Positions 34,656 through 44,419 of a stretch of 64,000 nucleotides of DNA are shown piece by piece. Source of the stretch: Rhodobacter sp. (GTDB lineage: Bacteria; Pseudomonadota; Alphaproteobacteria; Rhodobacterales; Rhodobacteraceae); the NCBI GenBank assembly GCA_022824145.1, contig JAJEAY010000103.1, forward strand, positions 1 through 64,000, given 5' to 3'. A program made the position numbers and the translations under genes. Position 1 is the first letter of the stretch; the number at the start of each line of letters is the position of its first letter. Below the pieces are notes generated by a model. The model saw only the letters and a list, made by a program, of their open reading frames with translations, was not told where the DNA came from and did no database searches.

Positions 34656-35600
34656 TCAGCTTTTCGCCGAGACGAAGGCGCGCTTGACGACGAGCTGCGC
34701 GATGACGATCGTGAGGATTAGCATGATGACAGACATTGCTGAGGCATAGCCGAAATTGAAAAACTTGAACCCCGTCCGGTAGATCAGGAAGCTCATCGTT
34801 TCGGTTCCGAAGGCTGGGCCCCCTTTCGTGACAATGTGGACGTTGGTGAACATCGTGGTGATGTCTATGCCTCGGAGGATCAATGCGACGGCGATCACAG
34901 GCCGCATCATGGGAAGTGAAATGTTGATGAATATTGCTGGCCAGGACGCGCCGTCGAGCCGTGCCGCTTCCTCGATCTCCTCGTCCTGCCCCTGGAGCGC
35001 GGCGACAAAGATGATGAAGAGAAACGGCGTCCATTGCCAGACGTCGGCGAGGACAAGCATCGAGCGGGAAAGCCAGATGGAGGACTGGATTGCGAGATTG
35101 TCCTCGATAAGCCCAACGCGTATCAGCAGGTCAGAGATGACCCGGCCATCAAGAAAGCCCAGTTTGAAGATGAAGGCGACGGCGGATGGCATGAAGAGCA
35201 TGGGGATCAGGAACAGGATCCGCCATCCCTGCACCCAAGGGTCGCGATATGCGAAAAAGGCGAGGGTCAATGCGATGACACATTCAAGCGTCAGCGAAAT
35301 CGAGCCAATGATCAATGTGTTTCTGAGTGCGCCCCAGAACTGGTAGTCACTCCACAGCTTCGCGTAATTCGCCCATCCGACTGGATTCCAGGGACCGAAC
35401 TTGACCGCATAGAAACTTTGGATGATGGCGTAAATGCCGGGATAGAGCGTGATCAGTAACAGATAGACCACGGCAGGCGCCACGAGGAGGTAGGGAAACC
35501 ACGTTTTCAGCCATTTGGGCCTGCGCCTGAATGCGGGCGTCAGCCGGTCGGCCGGGGCGGAACTGTCCGCCCCGGCACCTTGCAAGGATGAGGATCCCAT
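34656..35600 (-). CDS. CUT1 ABC transporter permease (MalF/UgpA type)
   Basis: A 314-aa inner-membrane protein with about six helices (YLLVAPAVVYLLLITLYPGI first) and the EAA loop EEIEEAARLDGASWPAIFIN. It pairs with the MalG-type permease downstream. The large ~40-residue N-terminal tail is cytoplasmic. It follows the binding protein gene after 27 bp. Confidence 0.94.
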   Translation of the reverse strand: MGSSSLQGAGADSSAPADRLTPAFRRRPKWLKTWFPYLLVAPAVVYLLLITLYPGIYAIIQSFYAVKFGPWNPVGWANYAKLWSDYQFWGALRNTLIIGSISLTLECVIALTLAFFAYRDPWVQGWRILFLIPMLFMPSAVAFIFKLGFLDGRVISDLLIRVGLIEDNLAIQSSIWLSRSMLVLADVWQWTPFLFIIFVAALQGQDEEIEEAARLDGASWPAIFINISLPMMRPVIAVALILRGIDITTMFTNVHIVTKGGPAFGTETMSFLIYRTGFKFFNFGYASAMSVIMLILTIVIAQLVVKRAFVSAKS

Positions 35601-35627
35601 CTTGCAGTCCCTTTGGCTGCACCTTCC

Positions 35628-37166
35628 TCAGATCGGAAGCGGTTTGCCTTCTCCGGTATAGAGTCCGGGTGCCGTTGAAGCGTAGTCGACCGGGTCGTTG
35701 CCCGCATAGAAGCCGTTCGACGCCATTATCTCACGCACGGCAGCAACAGCGTTGTCGAGCGCCTCTTTGGCCGAGATCTGTCCGACTACCGCACGGTTGA
35801 TCTCGTTGCCAATCGCCTGCTCGATCGGGAAGGCTCCGGGAACGCGCGGGCTGCACCATGCATGCTCGCAACTGTCGGCCCAGACCTTGAGGCCCTGGCT
35901 GACCTCGCCGAGCTTCGCGTTGTTAAGCACTGACTTGTAGCCAGGCGCAACGCCGTTCGCGTTGGCTTCGTTCATCGCCATGATCGAGGCGGTGGTGAGG
36001 AACGCAAGCATCAGGAACGCCCCTTCGGGGTTCTGCGACGATGCGGCCACGCAGGAGGTGGAGCCAGCGATATTCGGCGGAGCCCAACGGCCTCCCTCGA
36101 CGCGCGGCTCGTAAATCGTGACGAGATCGTCGACGATCTGGCTTTGGTCGGGACGCATTCCCTGGGTTGCGCTGTCCTGCCAGCTGATATTCGTGGCGAG
36201 CTGACCTCCGAGCCATGCCGCCCGGTTCTCCGGCCAGCCGGCGCCAGCATAGCCTTCGTTCGAGTATGGGGCGAGGCGCAGGATCTGCTCAAGGCCCGCC
36301 ATGCCGCGCTCGTCGTTGAATATCGGTTCCCAGTTCTCGTCGAACAGCATCATGCCGTGCTGCGCGGCCAGATGCTCCCAGGTATAGGTCGCCCAGAAGC
36401 CTGGCGCGGCGATCAGGCCGACACCGGCAACGCCCGGCTCGATCTTGTGGAGTTCCTTGGCAACGCGCTCAAGCTCCGCATAAGTCGGAACCGAATTCAC
36501 CCGGTCCACCTCGCCACCAAGAAGCTGTTCCATGTATCTCTTGCGCACATGGACCATCTGGATGTCACAGTCGAACGGAATCCCGTACATGACACCGTTC
36601 ACATAACCGTAGTTCAGGCGGAACGTGTCATAGAAGTCGCCGAGCGGAAGTCCCCATTCAGCTGCGTAGTCGCCAAGCGGGGCAAGGAAGCCCGGCGCTG
36701 CGAAATCGCCCATCCATGGAGAGAAAAACTGGATCGCGTCAAAACTGGCGTTTCCGCTGATGAATTCGGCTAGCGCCTTGTCGTAAAGGCTGTCGTCCGG
36801 AATCGGAACCAGCTCGACTTGGATTCCCGAAAGCTGCTCGAAAGGCACGAGACCTTCGGCCGCCGAATCTTGGTCAGCCGCGCCGATGGCGAAACGCACG
36901 GTCTTGCCGGACTGTGCTTGGCGGACGGCTTCCCAGTCAACCGTGCGGATCCAGTCCTGGTCAGGATCCCAAAGCGGGTCGTTGGTCATTCCATATAGCT
37001 CACGATAGTCCGCGCGAACGTATTTCTCGACGGAGATGTCGTCCAGGATCTGCTGCGGATCCGGAAGCCCTTGGGAAAATGCCGGACGCACCCATGGGCT
37101 TGCCATGGCAGCGGCCGAAGCGGTTCCGGCCAGCATCACTGACCGCCTTGTGAGGTTTGTGTTCAT
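35628..37166 (-). CDS. Extracellular solute-binding protein of a CUT1 carbohydrate importer
   Basis: A 512-aa family 1 solute-binding protein, longer than the usual ~420. It has a Tat-type signal (LTRRSVMLAGTASAAAMASP). The ATG at 37166 is set by GGGAGGAG immediately upstream; the frame runs on 21 codons further. Motifs such as VRFAIGAADQDSAAEG and FDAIQFFSPWMGDFA suggest a polyol- or oligosaccharide-type binder, but the ligand cannot be named. It is the first gene of the long operon 37.2 to 25.1 kb. Confidence 0.92.
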   Translation of the reverse strand: MNTNLTRRSVMLAGTASAAAMASPWVRPAFSQGLPDPQQILDDISVEKYVRADYRELYGMTNDPLWDPDQDWIRTVDWEAVRQAQSGKTVRFAIGAADQDSAAEGLVPFEQLSGIQVELVPIPDDSLYDKALAEFISGNASFDAIQFFSPWMGDFAAPGFLAPLGDYAAEWGLPLGDFYDTFRLNYGYVNGVMYGIPFDCDIQMVHVRKRYMEQLLGGEVDRVNSVPTYAELERVAKELHKIEPGVAGVGLIAAPGFWATYTWEHLAAQHGMMLFDENWEPIFNDERGMAGLEQILRLAPYSNEGYAGAGWPENRAAWLGGQLATNISWQDSATQGMRPDQSQIVDDLVTIYEPRVEGGRWAPPNIAGSTSCVAASSQNPEGAFLMLAFLTTASIMAMNEANANGVAPGYKSVLNNAKLGEVSQGLKVWADSCEHAWCSPRVPGAFPIEQAIGNEINRAVVGQISAKEALDNAVAAVREIMASNGFYAGNDPVDYASTAPGLYTGEGKPLPI

Positions 37167-37399
37167 CAGATCTCCTCCCTTGATGGTTGCCGTACGGAAA
37201 AGGCCGGACATGGCCTTGTCTTCAGGCATGTGACAACGCTTGACGTGACTGACACATACTGAACTAATGATATTAAAAAATTATAATTGTGCATAACCTG
37301 ATGGGAGTCAATCAAATTTGCCAGCATCCGAAAATTTTTCTATCTATCTGTTAAATTGAGGAGATACGGTAATATAACTAAATTCCTGACAATGAAGGT

Positions 37400-37433
37400 G
37401 TGAACATTTGGATTGGCGATGATAAAAATGTTC
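37400..37433. promoter_or_regulatory. Candidate operator of the polyol operon
   Basis: GTGAACATTTGGATTGGC (37400-37417) matches 16 of 18 positions of a site upstream of the second dehydrogenase operon (44208-44225, reverse strand). Here GAACATTT is answered by AAATGTTC 16 bp further (37426-37433), so the site is an inverted repeat. It lies in AT-rich sequence (37167-37436) between the alcohol dehydrogenase stop and the binding protein start. The nearby SorC protein is the likely binder; unproven. Confidence 0.55.
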
Positions 37434-37436
37434 GGA

Positions 37437-38495
37437 TCAGATTCGCCCATTTAACGCTGCCGTGCCTTGGAGCGCCACTTTGATTGCCTCACCGCTTTCA
37501 GCGACCGCGAATGCATCCTGCGCGTGGTCGAGGTCAAATTCATGCGTGATCATTCCTGAAAGGTCGATCCGGCCGGATGCAAGCATATCGAAAGCGCAGT
37601 CATAGTCCCTTCGTGACAGCCCGAACGCGCCGGTGACGGTCAACTCTCTGTAATGGATGGCGTTCACGTCCATCTCTGCGGTTTCGCCGCTGGAATATCC
37701 GGCAAAGAGACTCACGCGCCCGCCAATTGCGGCGATGTCGGTGGCCTGGCGCGCGAGTTCAGGGATGCCGATCGCGCAGATCGCGACGTCGGCGCCTTTG
37801 CCGTCCGTTTCTTCCATAACCCTAAGCGTCGCATCCTCCGTCGCTGGGTTGATGGCAATGTCGGCACCGTGCTCAAGCGCGGCTTCGCGTCGGTGCCCGT
37901 TGGGTTCGGAGACGATGATTCGCGCCGCGCCGCGCAGGCGAGCCAACCGGACATGCATCTGCCCGATCGGCCCGGCGCCCAGAATGGCCACGGAATCGCC
38001 GTTCCTCAGCTCCGCCTTGTTCTGCCCGTTGATCACGCATGACAGCGGCTCGACGAGCGCTGCCTGACCATCGCTCATTGAATGGGGAATCGTCCTGAGA
38101 TTTCCCGCCGTCACTGCACGGGCCGGAATGCGGATGAATTCGGCAAACGCTCCGTCGATCTCGTACCCGAAGGCAAGTCCGTCGGTGCACAGGTTTTCGC
38201 GGCCCGTCTTGCACAGATGGCAGCGGCCGCAGGCAATGAACGGGCAGACTCCGACCCGGTCGCCACTTCGGAATCCGCCATGTCCGCCCGAACGGACGAT
38301 TTCGCCAGCGAATTCGTGACCCAGAACGGACTGGTAGCGAATTCCGGCAGTTTTCTTTCCGCGGAAAATACGGATGTCCGTTCCGCAGATCGTGGCGGCA
38401 CGGACACGAAGCAGGATATCTCCCTCTGAGAGCCGTGGACCATTCATTTCGCTAGTCGAGATCTGATTCGGGGCGGTGAGGATGGCAGCTTTCAT
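37437..38495 (-). CDS. Zinc-dependent alcohol/polyol dehydrogenase (MDR family)
   Basis: A 352-aa medium-chain dehydrogenase. Catalytic zinc ligands are in ATICGTDIRIF and GHEFAG, the structural zinc site is CGRCHLCKTGRENLC, and VAILGAGPIGQMHVRLA is the NAD(P)-binding motif. Such enzymes (sorbitol, threonine, galactitol dehydrogenase-like) oxidise a polyol or hydroxyl group. It is on the same strand and upstream of the ABC operon, separated by 270 bp of AT-rich DNA with an operator candidate, so it is probably a separate transcription unit of the same pathway. Confidence 0.92.
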   Translation of the reverse strand: MKAAILTAPNQISTSEMNGPRLSEGDILLRVRAATICGTDIRIFRGKKTAGIRYQSVLGHEFAGEIVRSGGHGGFRSGDRVGVCPFIACGRCHLCKTGRENLCTDGLAFGYEIDGAFAEFIRIPARAVTAGNLRTIPHSMSDGQAALVEPLSCVINGQNKAELRNGDSVAILGAGPIGQMHVRLARLRGAARIIVSEPNGHRREAALEHGADIAINPATEDATLRVMEETDGKGADVAICAIGIPELARQATDIAAIGGRVSLFAGYSSGETAEMDVNAIHYRELTVTGAFGLSRRDYDCAFDMLASGRIDLSGMITHEFDLDHAQDAFAVAESGEAIKVALQGTAALNGRI

Positions 38496-39015
38496 GAGCC
38501 AGTCCGTTCTACAATTGTTGATTGAGCATTACATTTTTCAGGCCAGCGGTGAGGCCAATGAAACAGGATTCCCGATTTTTGACCGAAAATCCACTCATTG
38601 GCCTTCGTTCGGGGCAATCATGGCGCGACTGCGCTCGATCTGCAATATACAAAGGTATTGACTGCGGAACGTAATCAGCGAATTCTACAGGTAGAATTGC
38701 GGAATCCGCTGCCAACGCGGCGGCCATGGCGGGTTTGTTGAGGTGTAGCAGTGCCGGTCATTGCTCACGGAGGGATCCATGAATGTTCCTGTAACGAGGA
38801 TTTGCCGGTCGCGGATCTTTCGCTTCACGCGAGGAATTGACATTGGCGCCATGACGATCGCGTCGCATGGAAGCGTCTCTTGACCGGCGGGCAGAGCAAG
38901 CGCTCCGTTTTGCGGGAAACTTTTGCTGGGGAAAGGGTTGAACATCCACGCACCATTCGAAAACGTCGATGAAACGGCTGCTGAGCGCGGGCGTTTCAAG
39001 GGAGGAAAACGCCGC
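38496..39015. other. Divergent promoter region of the alcohol dehydrogenase and sorC genes
   Basis: The 520 bp contain no supported ORF. They hold the start regions of the minus-strand dehydrogenase and the plus-strand SorC gene and one perfect 18-bp palindrome listed separately. A plus-strand frame could extend the SorC protein upstream to 38923, but without similarity. Confidence 0.5.
38681..38698. promoter_or_regulatory. Perfect palindrome in the sorC/dehydrogenase intergenic region
   Basis: AATTCTAC-AG-GTAGAATT: two perfect 8-bp arms with a 2-bp centre, midway between the divergent genes. It is a plausible operator for the SorC regulator or another repressor of the dehydrogenase. It is not the same sequence as the sites at 37400 and 44208. 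Confidence 0.5.
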
Positions 39016-39957
39016 ATGGCCGAGGGCAATGCCAAAGCGGACCTGAAGACCCGGGTAGCATGGCTCTACTATGTCGAAGGGATGACGCAGGACGAGGTGG
39101 CGCAGCGCGTTGGCCTGACCCGCGCGCGCGTCCTTCGTATTCTTGCTCATGCGCGCAATGACGGCACGGTCCAGATCCGCGTGACAACGAAACTCACGCG
39201 CTGCATCGAACTCGAGCGTAATCTAGAAACCGTTTGGGGTCTGGAACGCGCAATTGTCGTGCCGGCTCCGGATGATGCGGCCAGCCTTTACCGAATTGTG
39301 GGTCGCGAACTGGGTGCGTATCTCTCGGAGGCTGTCGAACCCAATATGTCTGTGGGGCTAGGTTGGGGCCAGACGTTGGCCAGCGGCTTGCCGGCTATCG
39401 AGCCGCGTGACCCGGCAGGGCTAAATGTCATTTCGCTTCTTGGCGGACTGACGCGGGTTTCAGACGTCAACCCGTCGGAATTCGCCTGGCGCGTTGCCGA
39501 CAGGCTGTCGGCCGAATGCTATCTGATGGCGGCGCCTGTCTTCGCACCTGACGCGGAGACCCGCGCCTCACTGATGCGGCATCCTGGAATCGCAGAAGTA
39601 TTCCAGCGCGCCCGGTCGCTGGACATGGCGGTGATTTCGCTCGGCGATCTGGCGCCGCATTCAATCCTGTCGCGATACCAGCTACTGACCGCGGACGAAA
39701 CAGCTTCGCTTGAGCAGGCTGGCGCGGTGGGCGACATACTTTGCCATTTCGTGAATGCCGAAGGTGCGGTGTTGAACCATCCGGTAAACAGCCGGGTTCT
39801 GTCAATCGACCTCGACCGTTTGCGGATGGCGCGGCGGATTGTCATTGCATCGGGTGGCTGGAACAAGGTGACCATCATGCTCGCGGCCATGCGGGCTCTC
39901 AATCCAGCAGTTGTGATCACCGACGAGACGGTGGCGAAGCGGCTTTGCCAAGCCTGA
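39016..39957 (+). CDS. SorC-family sugar-binding transcriptional regulator
   Basis: A 313-aa regulator with an N-terminal helix-turn-helix (RVAWLYYVEGMTQDEVAQRV, RARVLRILAHARNDG) and a C-terminal phosphosugar-binding SIS-like domain (VGLGWGQTLASGLPAIEPRD). The same layout is found in EryD and DeoR/SorC proteins that respond to phosphorylated sugars. The ATG at 39016 has GGAGG ten bases upstream. Its position between the two catabolic operons, plus near-identical sites in front of both, suggests it controls both, with a pathway sugar phosphate as effector. Confidence 0.9.
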   Translation: MAEGNAKADLKTRVAWLYYVEGMTQDEVAQRVGLTRARVLRILAHARNDGTVQIRVTTKLTRCIELERNLETVWGLERAIVVPAPDDAASLYRIVGRELGAYLSEAVEPNMSVGLGWGQTLASGLPAIEPRDPAGLNVISLLGGLTRVSDVNPSEFAWRVADRLSAECYLMAAPVFAPDAETRASLMRHPGIAEVFQRARSLDMAVISLGDLAPHSILSRYQLLTADETASLEQAGAVGDILCHFVNAEGAVLNHPVNSRVLSIDLDRLRMARRIVIASGGWNKVTIMLAAMRALNPAVVITDETVAKRLCQA

Positions 39958-40255
39958 CGTGACCTGCGCCAGGCACGGAACTGGGCGCGAGGCATTGTCC
40001 GGAATCGGCCCCATGGGCTTCTTGCCGGTGGCTGTGCCGTTCGCTGTCCGTCTGGACTGAATAGCCATCCGGGTTCCTCTCCGCGCTTATTGATTACTGT
40101 CGGGTACAGCCTGCGAAGGTCTCGGGCAAAGAAAGCCGTTTGGGCGTCGACCGATCCATCCGGAGTGCCCTGTTTCATGTGCGCGGTTTTGGCGTTACCG
40201 AATGTTGCGCTGACAGAGCTGTGTTGCCTAAGGAGTCACACACATTAATTCAGCG

Positions 40256-41515
40256 TCATACGAGCATGGCGACCGGGTTTTCGAGGTTGTCCGTGATCGC
40301 TCTCAGGAACTCGGCGCCGAGCGCCCCGTCGATGACGCGGTGATCCACGCTGAGCGTGGCGTCCATCACCATCGCTGTGGCTAGCCCGCCGCTGTCGTCC
40401 ACAACCGGTTTCCTCATGCGTGCCCCAACGGCGAGGATGGAACTGTGAGGTGGATTGATCACGGCGTCGAATCCATCGATACCGAACATGCCGAGGTTCG
40501 AGACGGCGAAGCTGCCACCTTGGTATTCATGCGGCGCGAGCCTGCGGTCGCGGGCCCGGACCGCCAGATCCCTGATCTCGGCGGAGAGAGTGGCCAGCGG
40601 CTTCTGGTGCGCATCCCTCAGTACGAGGGTGAAGAGTCCGCCCTCGACTGCGACGGCGACCGCGACGTCCGAGGGGCCGATCCGTAGGATTCGGTCGCCG
40701 GCCCAGACAGCGTTAGCTCCGGGCACCTGCTGAAGGGCCGCGGCACAGGCCTTGACGACGAAGTCGTTGACTGACAGCCTTGCCGTGCGCCCCTCAAGCA
40801 GCCGGTTGGCCCTGGCACGGAGGTCGAGCAGCGCGTCAAGCCGGATGCGGCGCCGGAGGTAGAAGTGGGGGACGGCCTGCTTCGCCTCGGCAAGCAGCGC
40901 TGCGACGGTCCTGCGCATTCCGTCGAGCGGAACCTCCTCGAATTCGCGGCCTTGGAACATCTTCATCACAGCAGCGGCGGTAGAGCCGGCGGGCACCGCG
41001 TCTGTCGGTTCGGAATTCAGGGCCGGGGCCACCGTCACATCGGCTTTGACGATCCGGCCTCGCGGGCCGCTGCCCTTGATCCGAGCCAGGTCGATGCCCC
41101 TCTCGCGGGCGAGGCGTCGCGCAAGGGGAGACGCGCGGAGTTTCCCGGATGGCTCTGTTTCAGATGATCGCAGTTCCGCGGCGGCCTTTTGCGGCACGGA
41201 TTCGAGATCAGGTCCGGGTTCCGCTGGCGTCCGCTCCGGGACAGCGCTCGCGCCTTCCGGCGGCGGGCCGATCTTCTCGCGTTCAGAGTATAGCCATGCA
41301 ACCGCACGGCCGATGGGAATGTTCGCTCCGACCGGGGCGGTGTGCTGGAGCGTCCCGTTTCCAGGACTCTCCACCTCCATGGTCGCTTTGTCGGTCTCTA
41401 TGTCGAAGAGCGGGTCACCTTTCTCGATGAAGTCCCCCGCACCGGCATGCCAGGCCAGAATCCTGCCTGACTCCATGTCCATGTCAACTTTAGGCATGAT
41501 GACTTCGATCGGCAT
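40256..41515 (-). CDS. Dihydrolipoamide acyltransferase (E2) of a 2-oxoacid dehydrogenase
   Basis: A 419-aa E2 with one lipoyl domain (lipoyl Lys43 in ETDKATMEV), a peripheral-subunit binding domain (SPLARRLARERGIDLARIKG), and an acyltransferase domain with the catalytic SVDHRVIDGALGAEFL. It follows the E1 genes with no gap and completes a three-component complex apart from E3, which must come from elsewhere. The acyl group (acetyl, branched-chain or other) cannot be decided from sequence alone. Confidence 0.94.
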   Translation of the reverse strand: MPIEVIMPKVDMDMESGRILAWHAGAGDFIEKGDPLFDIETDKATMEVESPGNGTLQHTAPVGANIPIGRAVAWLYSEREKIGPPPEGASAVPERTPAEPGPDLESVPQKAAAELRSSETEPSGKLRASPLARRLARERGIDLARIKGSGPRGRIVKADVTVAPALNSEPTDAVPAGSTAAAVMKMFQGREFEEVPLDGMRRTVAALLAEAKQAVPHFYLRRRIRLDALLDLRARANRLLEGRTARLSVNDFVVKACAAALQQVPGANAVWAGDRILRIGPSDVAVAVAVEGGLFTLVLRDAHQKPLATLSAEIRDLAVRARDRRLAPHEYQGGSFAVSNLGMFGIDGFDAVINPPHSSILAVGARMRKPVVDDSGGLATAMVMDATLSVDHRVIDGALGAEFLRAITDNLENPVAMLV

Positions 41516-42531
41516 TATCGACGGCCCTCGGCCAGGTCGCGCCCGGCGGCGACGATGCCGGGCACCTGCGGCACAACCGCTTTCTCAAGTTCGGGACTGT
41601 AGGGGATCGGGCTTTCCGCACCGCCAAGGCGCAGGATCGGCGCGTCAAGGAAGTCGAACGCATCGGACTCGGCGACCATGGCGCTCACCTCGGCACCGAC
41701 GCCAAGCGTCTTTACGCCTTCATAGACGCAAAGCAGCCGCCCAGTATTTCGCACGCTCTCCAGAACCGTTGCACGGTCCATCGGACGAACGGTGCGAAGG
41801 TCGATCACCTCCGCATCGATACCGTCATCGGCCAGTTCGGAAGCGGCTGCCAATGCCTTATGGACCATCAACGACGTAGCGACGATGGTCATATCCTTGC
41901 CCGTGCGCCGCACCGCCGCCCGTCCAACAGGCGTTGTATAGTGGCCTTCCGGCACCGCGCCCTTGGATTTGTAAAGGAGCTTGTGTTCAAAGATCATTAC
42001 AGGGTCTGGATCTTCGAGCGCTGCCAGCAGAAGACCCTTTGCGTCCTCCGGAGTCGAAGGCTGTACAACCTTCAGCCCCGGCACATGTCCAAGCCAGGCT
42101 TCGATCGATTGGCTGTGCTGCGCTGCCGCCCCGGTGCCGGATCCCGCCGGAAAACGCATCACGACCGGAACCGAGACCGCTCCCCCCAGCATGAAGCGCA
42201 GCTTTGCGGCTTGATTTACGATCTGCTCCATCGCAAGCGCGGCGAAATCAGAGAACTGGAACTCGAAAATCGGACGCAGCCCGGTCAATGCGGCGCCGAC
42301 TGCAACGCCGGCGCCACCCAGTTCCGAAATTGGGGTGTCAATTACCCTTTCCGGTCCATATTTGTGGATCAGATCGCCGGTGACCTGGAAGGCGCCGCCA
42401 TAGACGCCAATATCCTCTCCCATGAGAACGACACGCTCGTCCCGCTCCAGCGCGATGTCCATCGCCTCGAAGATTGCACCTGCGTAAGACAGTTCGCGCG
42501 GTTCCAGCGTCGCCTCGGCAGTCAAGCCCAC
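41515..42531 (-). CDS. 2-oxoacid (or acetoin) dehydrogenase E1 beta subunit
   Basis: A 338-aa PdhB/AcoB-like protein with [38 protein letters not shown] and [20 protein letters not shown]. It overlaps E1 alpha by 10 bp and abuts E2. It differs clearly from the E1 beta at 27.6-28.6 kb, so the island encodes two distinct TPP enzymes. Confidence 0.92.
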   Translation of the reverse strand: MGLTAEATLEPRELSYAGAIFEAMDIALERDERVVLMGEDIGVYGGAFQVTGDLIHKYGPERVIDTPISELGGAGVAVGAALTGLRPIFEFQFSDFAALAMEQIVNQAAKLRFMLGGAVSVPVVMRFPAGSGTGAAAQHSQSIEAWLGHVPGLKVVQPSTPEDAKGLLLAALEDPDPVMIFEHKLLYKSKGAVPEGHYTTPVGRAAVRRTGKDMTIVATSLMVHKALAAASELADDGIDAEVIDLRTVRPMDRATVLESVRNTGRLLCVYEGVKTLGVGAEVSAMVAESDAFDFLDAPILRLGGAESPIPYSPELEKAVVPQVPGIVAAGRDLAEGRR

Positions 42532-43526
42532 GCTTCCTCGGTGTAGACGTAGCGGGTGGCTTCGTGTGCCTTGGGGGCAGGGCTTGACGCTGCGAATTCG
42601 ATCGCGTCGGCGACGGCGGTAGCCGCTTCGGCTTCAACTGACGCAGCTTCGGCTTCATCCATCACCCTGTGCGCGACCAGCAGTTCCGCCGTTTGGCGGA
42701 TCGGGTCGCGCTCCATCCATTCCGCGACCTCTTTCTTGGTCCGGTATCGATTGCGGTCCGATCTCGAATGGCCGCGCCAGCGATAGGTGAGGTTTTCCAC
42801 TAGGCTTGGCCCGCCGCCGTCCCGCGCACGTGCGACTGCGGAGTCGACCGCTTCGGCGACTGCGGAGAAGTTGTTCCCGTCAACGGTCAGGCCCGGCATC
42901 GCGTAAGCCGCCGCCCGATCCGAGACCTGTCTGACTGCGGTGGAGCGCTCGGTCGAAGTTGACATTCCGTATTTGTTGTTCTCGCAAACGAACACCACAG
43001 GCAACTTCCAGATCGCCGCCATGTTCAGCGCCTCGTGAAACGCGCCTTCATTGTTTGCTCCGTCACCGAAAAAACAGACCGCCACGGCTCCGGTTCCCAG
43101 CCGCTTGGCCGACAGAGCGGCGCCGACCGCCAGCGGAAGCCCTCCGCCGACGATGCCGTTGGCCCCGAGATTGCCCTTTTGGAAATCGGCGATATGCATC
43201 GAGCCGCCGCGCCCGCGGCAATATCCTGTCTCCTTGCCGAAGAATTCGGCAAACATACGCCCGACATCGGCATTTTTTGCGATGCAATGGCCGTGGCCCC
43301 GATGCGTGGAGGTGATCATGTCGTCATCGGACAGGGACATGCAGGATCCGACAGCACTCGCTTCCTGGCCTATCGAAAGATGCATGGTGCCGTGAATGAG
43401 CCCACGTATATAGCATTCTTCCGCGCCCTCCTCGAACTTGCGGATGAGATGCATCTTTTTCAGCGCTTCCCGGAGTTCGTCGGGTCCGTATGCGCGGACC
43501 GCGTAAGGGATGTTGGTTTCAGGCAT
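42522..43526 (-). CDS. 2-oxoacid (or acetoin) dehydrogenase E1 alpha subunit
   Basis: A 334-aa PdhA/AcoA-like subunit with the TPP motif [22 protein letters not shown] followed by [10 protein letters not shown], and [14 protein letters not shown]. The start overlaps the upstream reductase-like gene by 8 bp. The final YVYTEEAWA is followed at once by the E1 beta start. The GDGANN...[10 protein letters not shown] signature is shared by acetoin-dehydrogenase-type enzymes. Confidence 0.92.
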   Translation of the reverse strand: MPETNIPYAVRAYGPDELREALKKMHLIRKFEEGAEECYIRGLIHGTMHLSIGQEASAVGSCMSLSDDDMITSTHRGHGHCIAKNADVGRMFAEFFGKETGYCRGRGGSMHIADFQKGNLGANGIVGGGLPLAVGAALSAKRLGTGAVAVCFFGDGANNEGAFHEALNMAAIWKLPVVFVCENNKYGMSTSTERSTAVRQVSDRAAAYAMPGLTVDGNNFSAVAEAVDSAVARARDGGGPSLVENLTYRWRGHSRSDRNRYRTKKEVAEWMERDPIRQTAELLVAHRVMDEAEAASVEAEAATAVADAIEFAASSPAPKAHEATRYVYTEEAWA

Positions 43527-44148
43527 CGAACGGCGACTTTCCGTAATAGTCGAAATTCAGCCGGTTGTTCTTGGCCCCTCCGGCACAGACGATCCTGTGG
43601 CCCATTGCGGAGATGAGTTCGATCTGCTCCCCGCAGGCGGAAGGCTCGTCTCCTGCGCCGGGAGAATAAACGACGCCGAGCCTGTCTTCCTCCCGGCGAA
43701 GGTAGGCGCCGATGGTGACGTCGGGCTCGACATTTTTCATGACAAGATCCTTTCCAGGTTCCATCACATCAAGCCCGATTTCCGCACTTGTGGCAGGCAG
43801 ACCAGCCGCGTCGGTCACCACGTCGGTGAGGCCCGGTTCAAGGATCGCAGCCGCCTTGTCGGAGACCGCTGTCTTGCCATTTTCGATCACAGTATTCAGC
43901 GCGTCGGCGTTTGACACGACGGTGCTGTGGCCGCCTTTCCGACGGGCGATTTCGATCGCCTTGTGGACGGCGGATAGTTCATGCTCGGATATTGCGGCAA
44001 CGCAGACGCCATTCATCATGCCTGCGCGAATGATGATATCAGTTCCCATCTTACCGGAACCAATCAGTCCGTTGCGCACGGGGCATCCATCGACAGTGTG
44101 GCGCGACAGGTCATTCGCCAGCCCCGTCAGCACGAAATTGGATGGCAT
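43519..44148 (-). CDS. Homoserine dehydrogenase-like (COG4091) NAD-binding protein, short form
   Basis: A 209-aa protein with the Rossmann motif GLIGSGKMGTDIIIRAGMMN, then VVTDAAGLPATSAEIGLDVM, VMKNVEPDVTIGAYLRREED, GVVYSPGAGDEPSACGEQIE and AGGAKNNRLN. These match the N-terminal half of COG4091 proteins, which are normally ~430 aa with a C-terminal SAF-type domain. The stop comes directly after the KNN motif, so the C-terminal half is lost or never present. It overlaps E1 alpha by 8 bp and starts the operon. Function is unknown. Confidence 0.75.
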   Translation of the reverse strand: MPSNFVLTGLANDLSRHTVDGCPVRNGLIGSGKMGTDIIIRAGMMNGVCVAAISEHELSAVHKAIEIARRKGGHSTVVSNADALNTVIENGKTAVSDKAAAILEPGLTDVVTDAAGLPATSAEIGLDVMEPGKDLVMKNVEPDVTIGAYLRREEDRLGVVYSPGAGDEPSACGEQIELISAMGHRIVCAGGAKNNRLNFDYYGKSPFDA

Positions 44149-44191
44149 GTCGTTTTCCCGGCGGATTCTGCGAGTCGTTGGCTTGTATTTC

Positions 44192-44225
44192 GAACTTTAG
44201 TAATTCTGTCAATCTAAATGTTCAC
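44192..44225. promoter_or_regulatory. Candidate operator between the two divergent operons
   Basis: GTCAATCTAAATGTTCAC (44208-44225) is the reverse complement of GTGAACATTTAGATTGAC, near-identical to the site at 37400. An imperfect opposing half-site GAACTTTAG lies upstream (about 44192). It sits between the reductase-like gene (minus) and the PfkB gene (plus), so one site could control both directions. Confidence 0.55.
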
Positions 44226-44419
44226 CAAACTGAAGGAAAATCATGGACAAATTGACCTGCCCGTGCCCTTGTGTCGGTGATTTCTTCGTATCGAGCCAGG
44301 ATTCGGTTGACATTTTGGAATAACAATAGTCATTTTAATAGAATGAATGTGCGGCTAGCCCGCCCTATCTATGACGTGCTACGGCCTTGATGCCTAAACC
44401 AGCCGCGGTGGATCGACTG

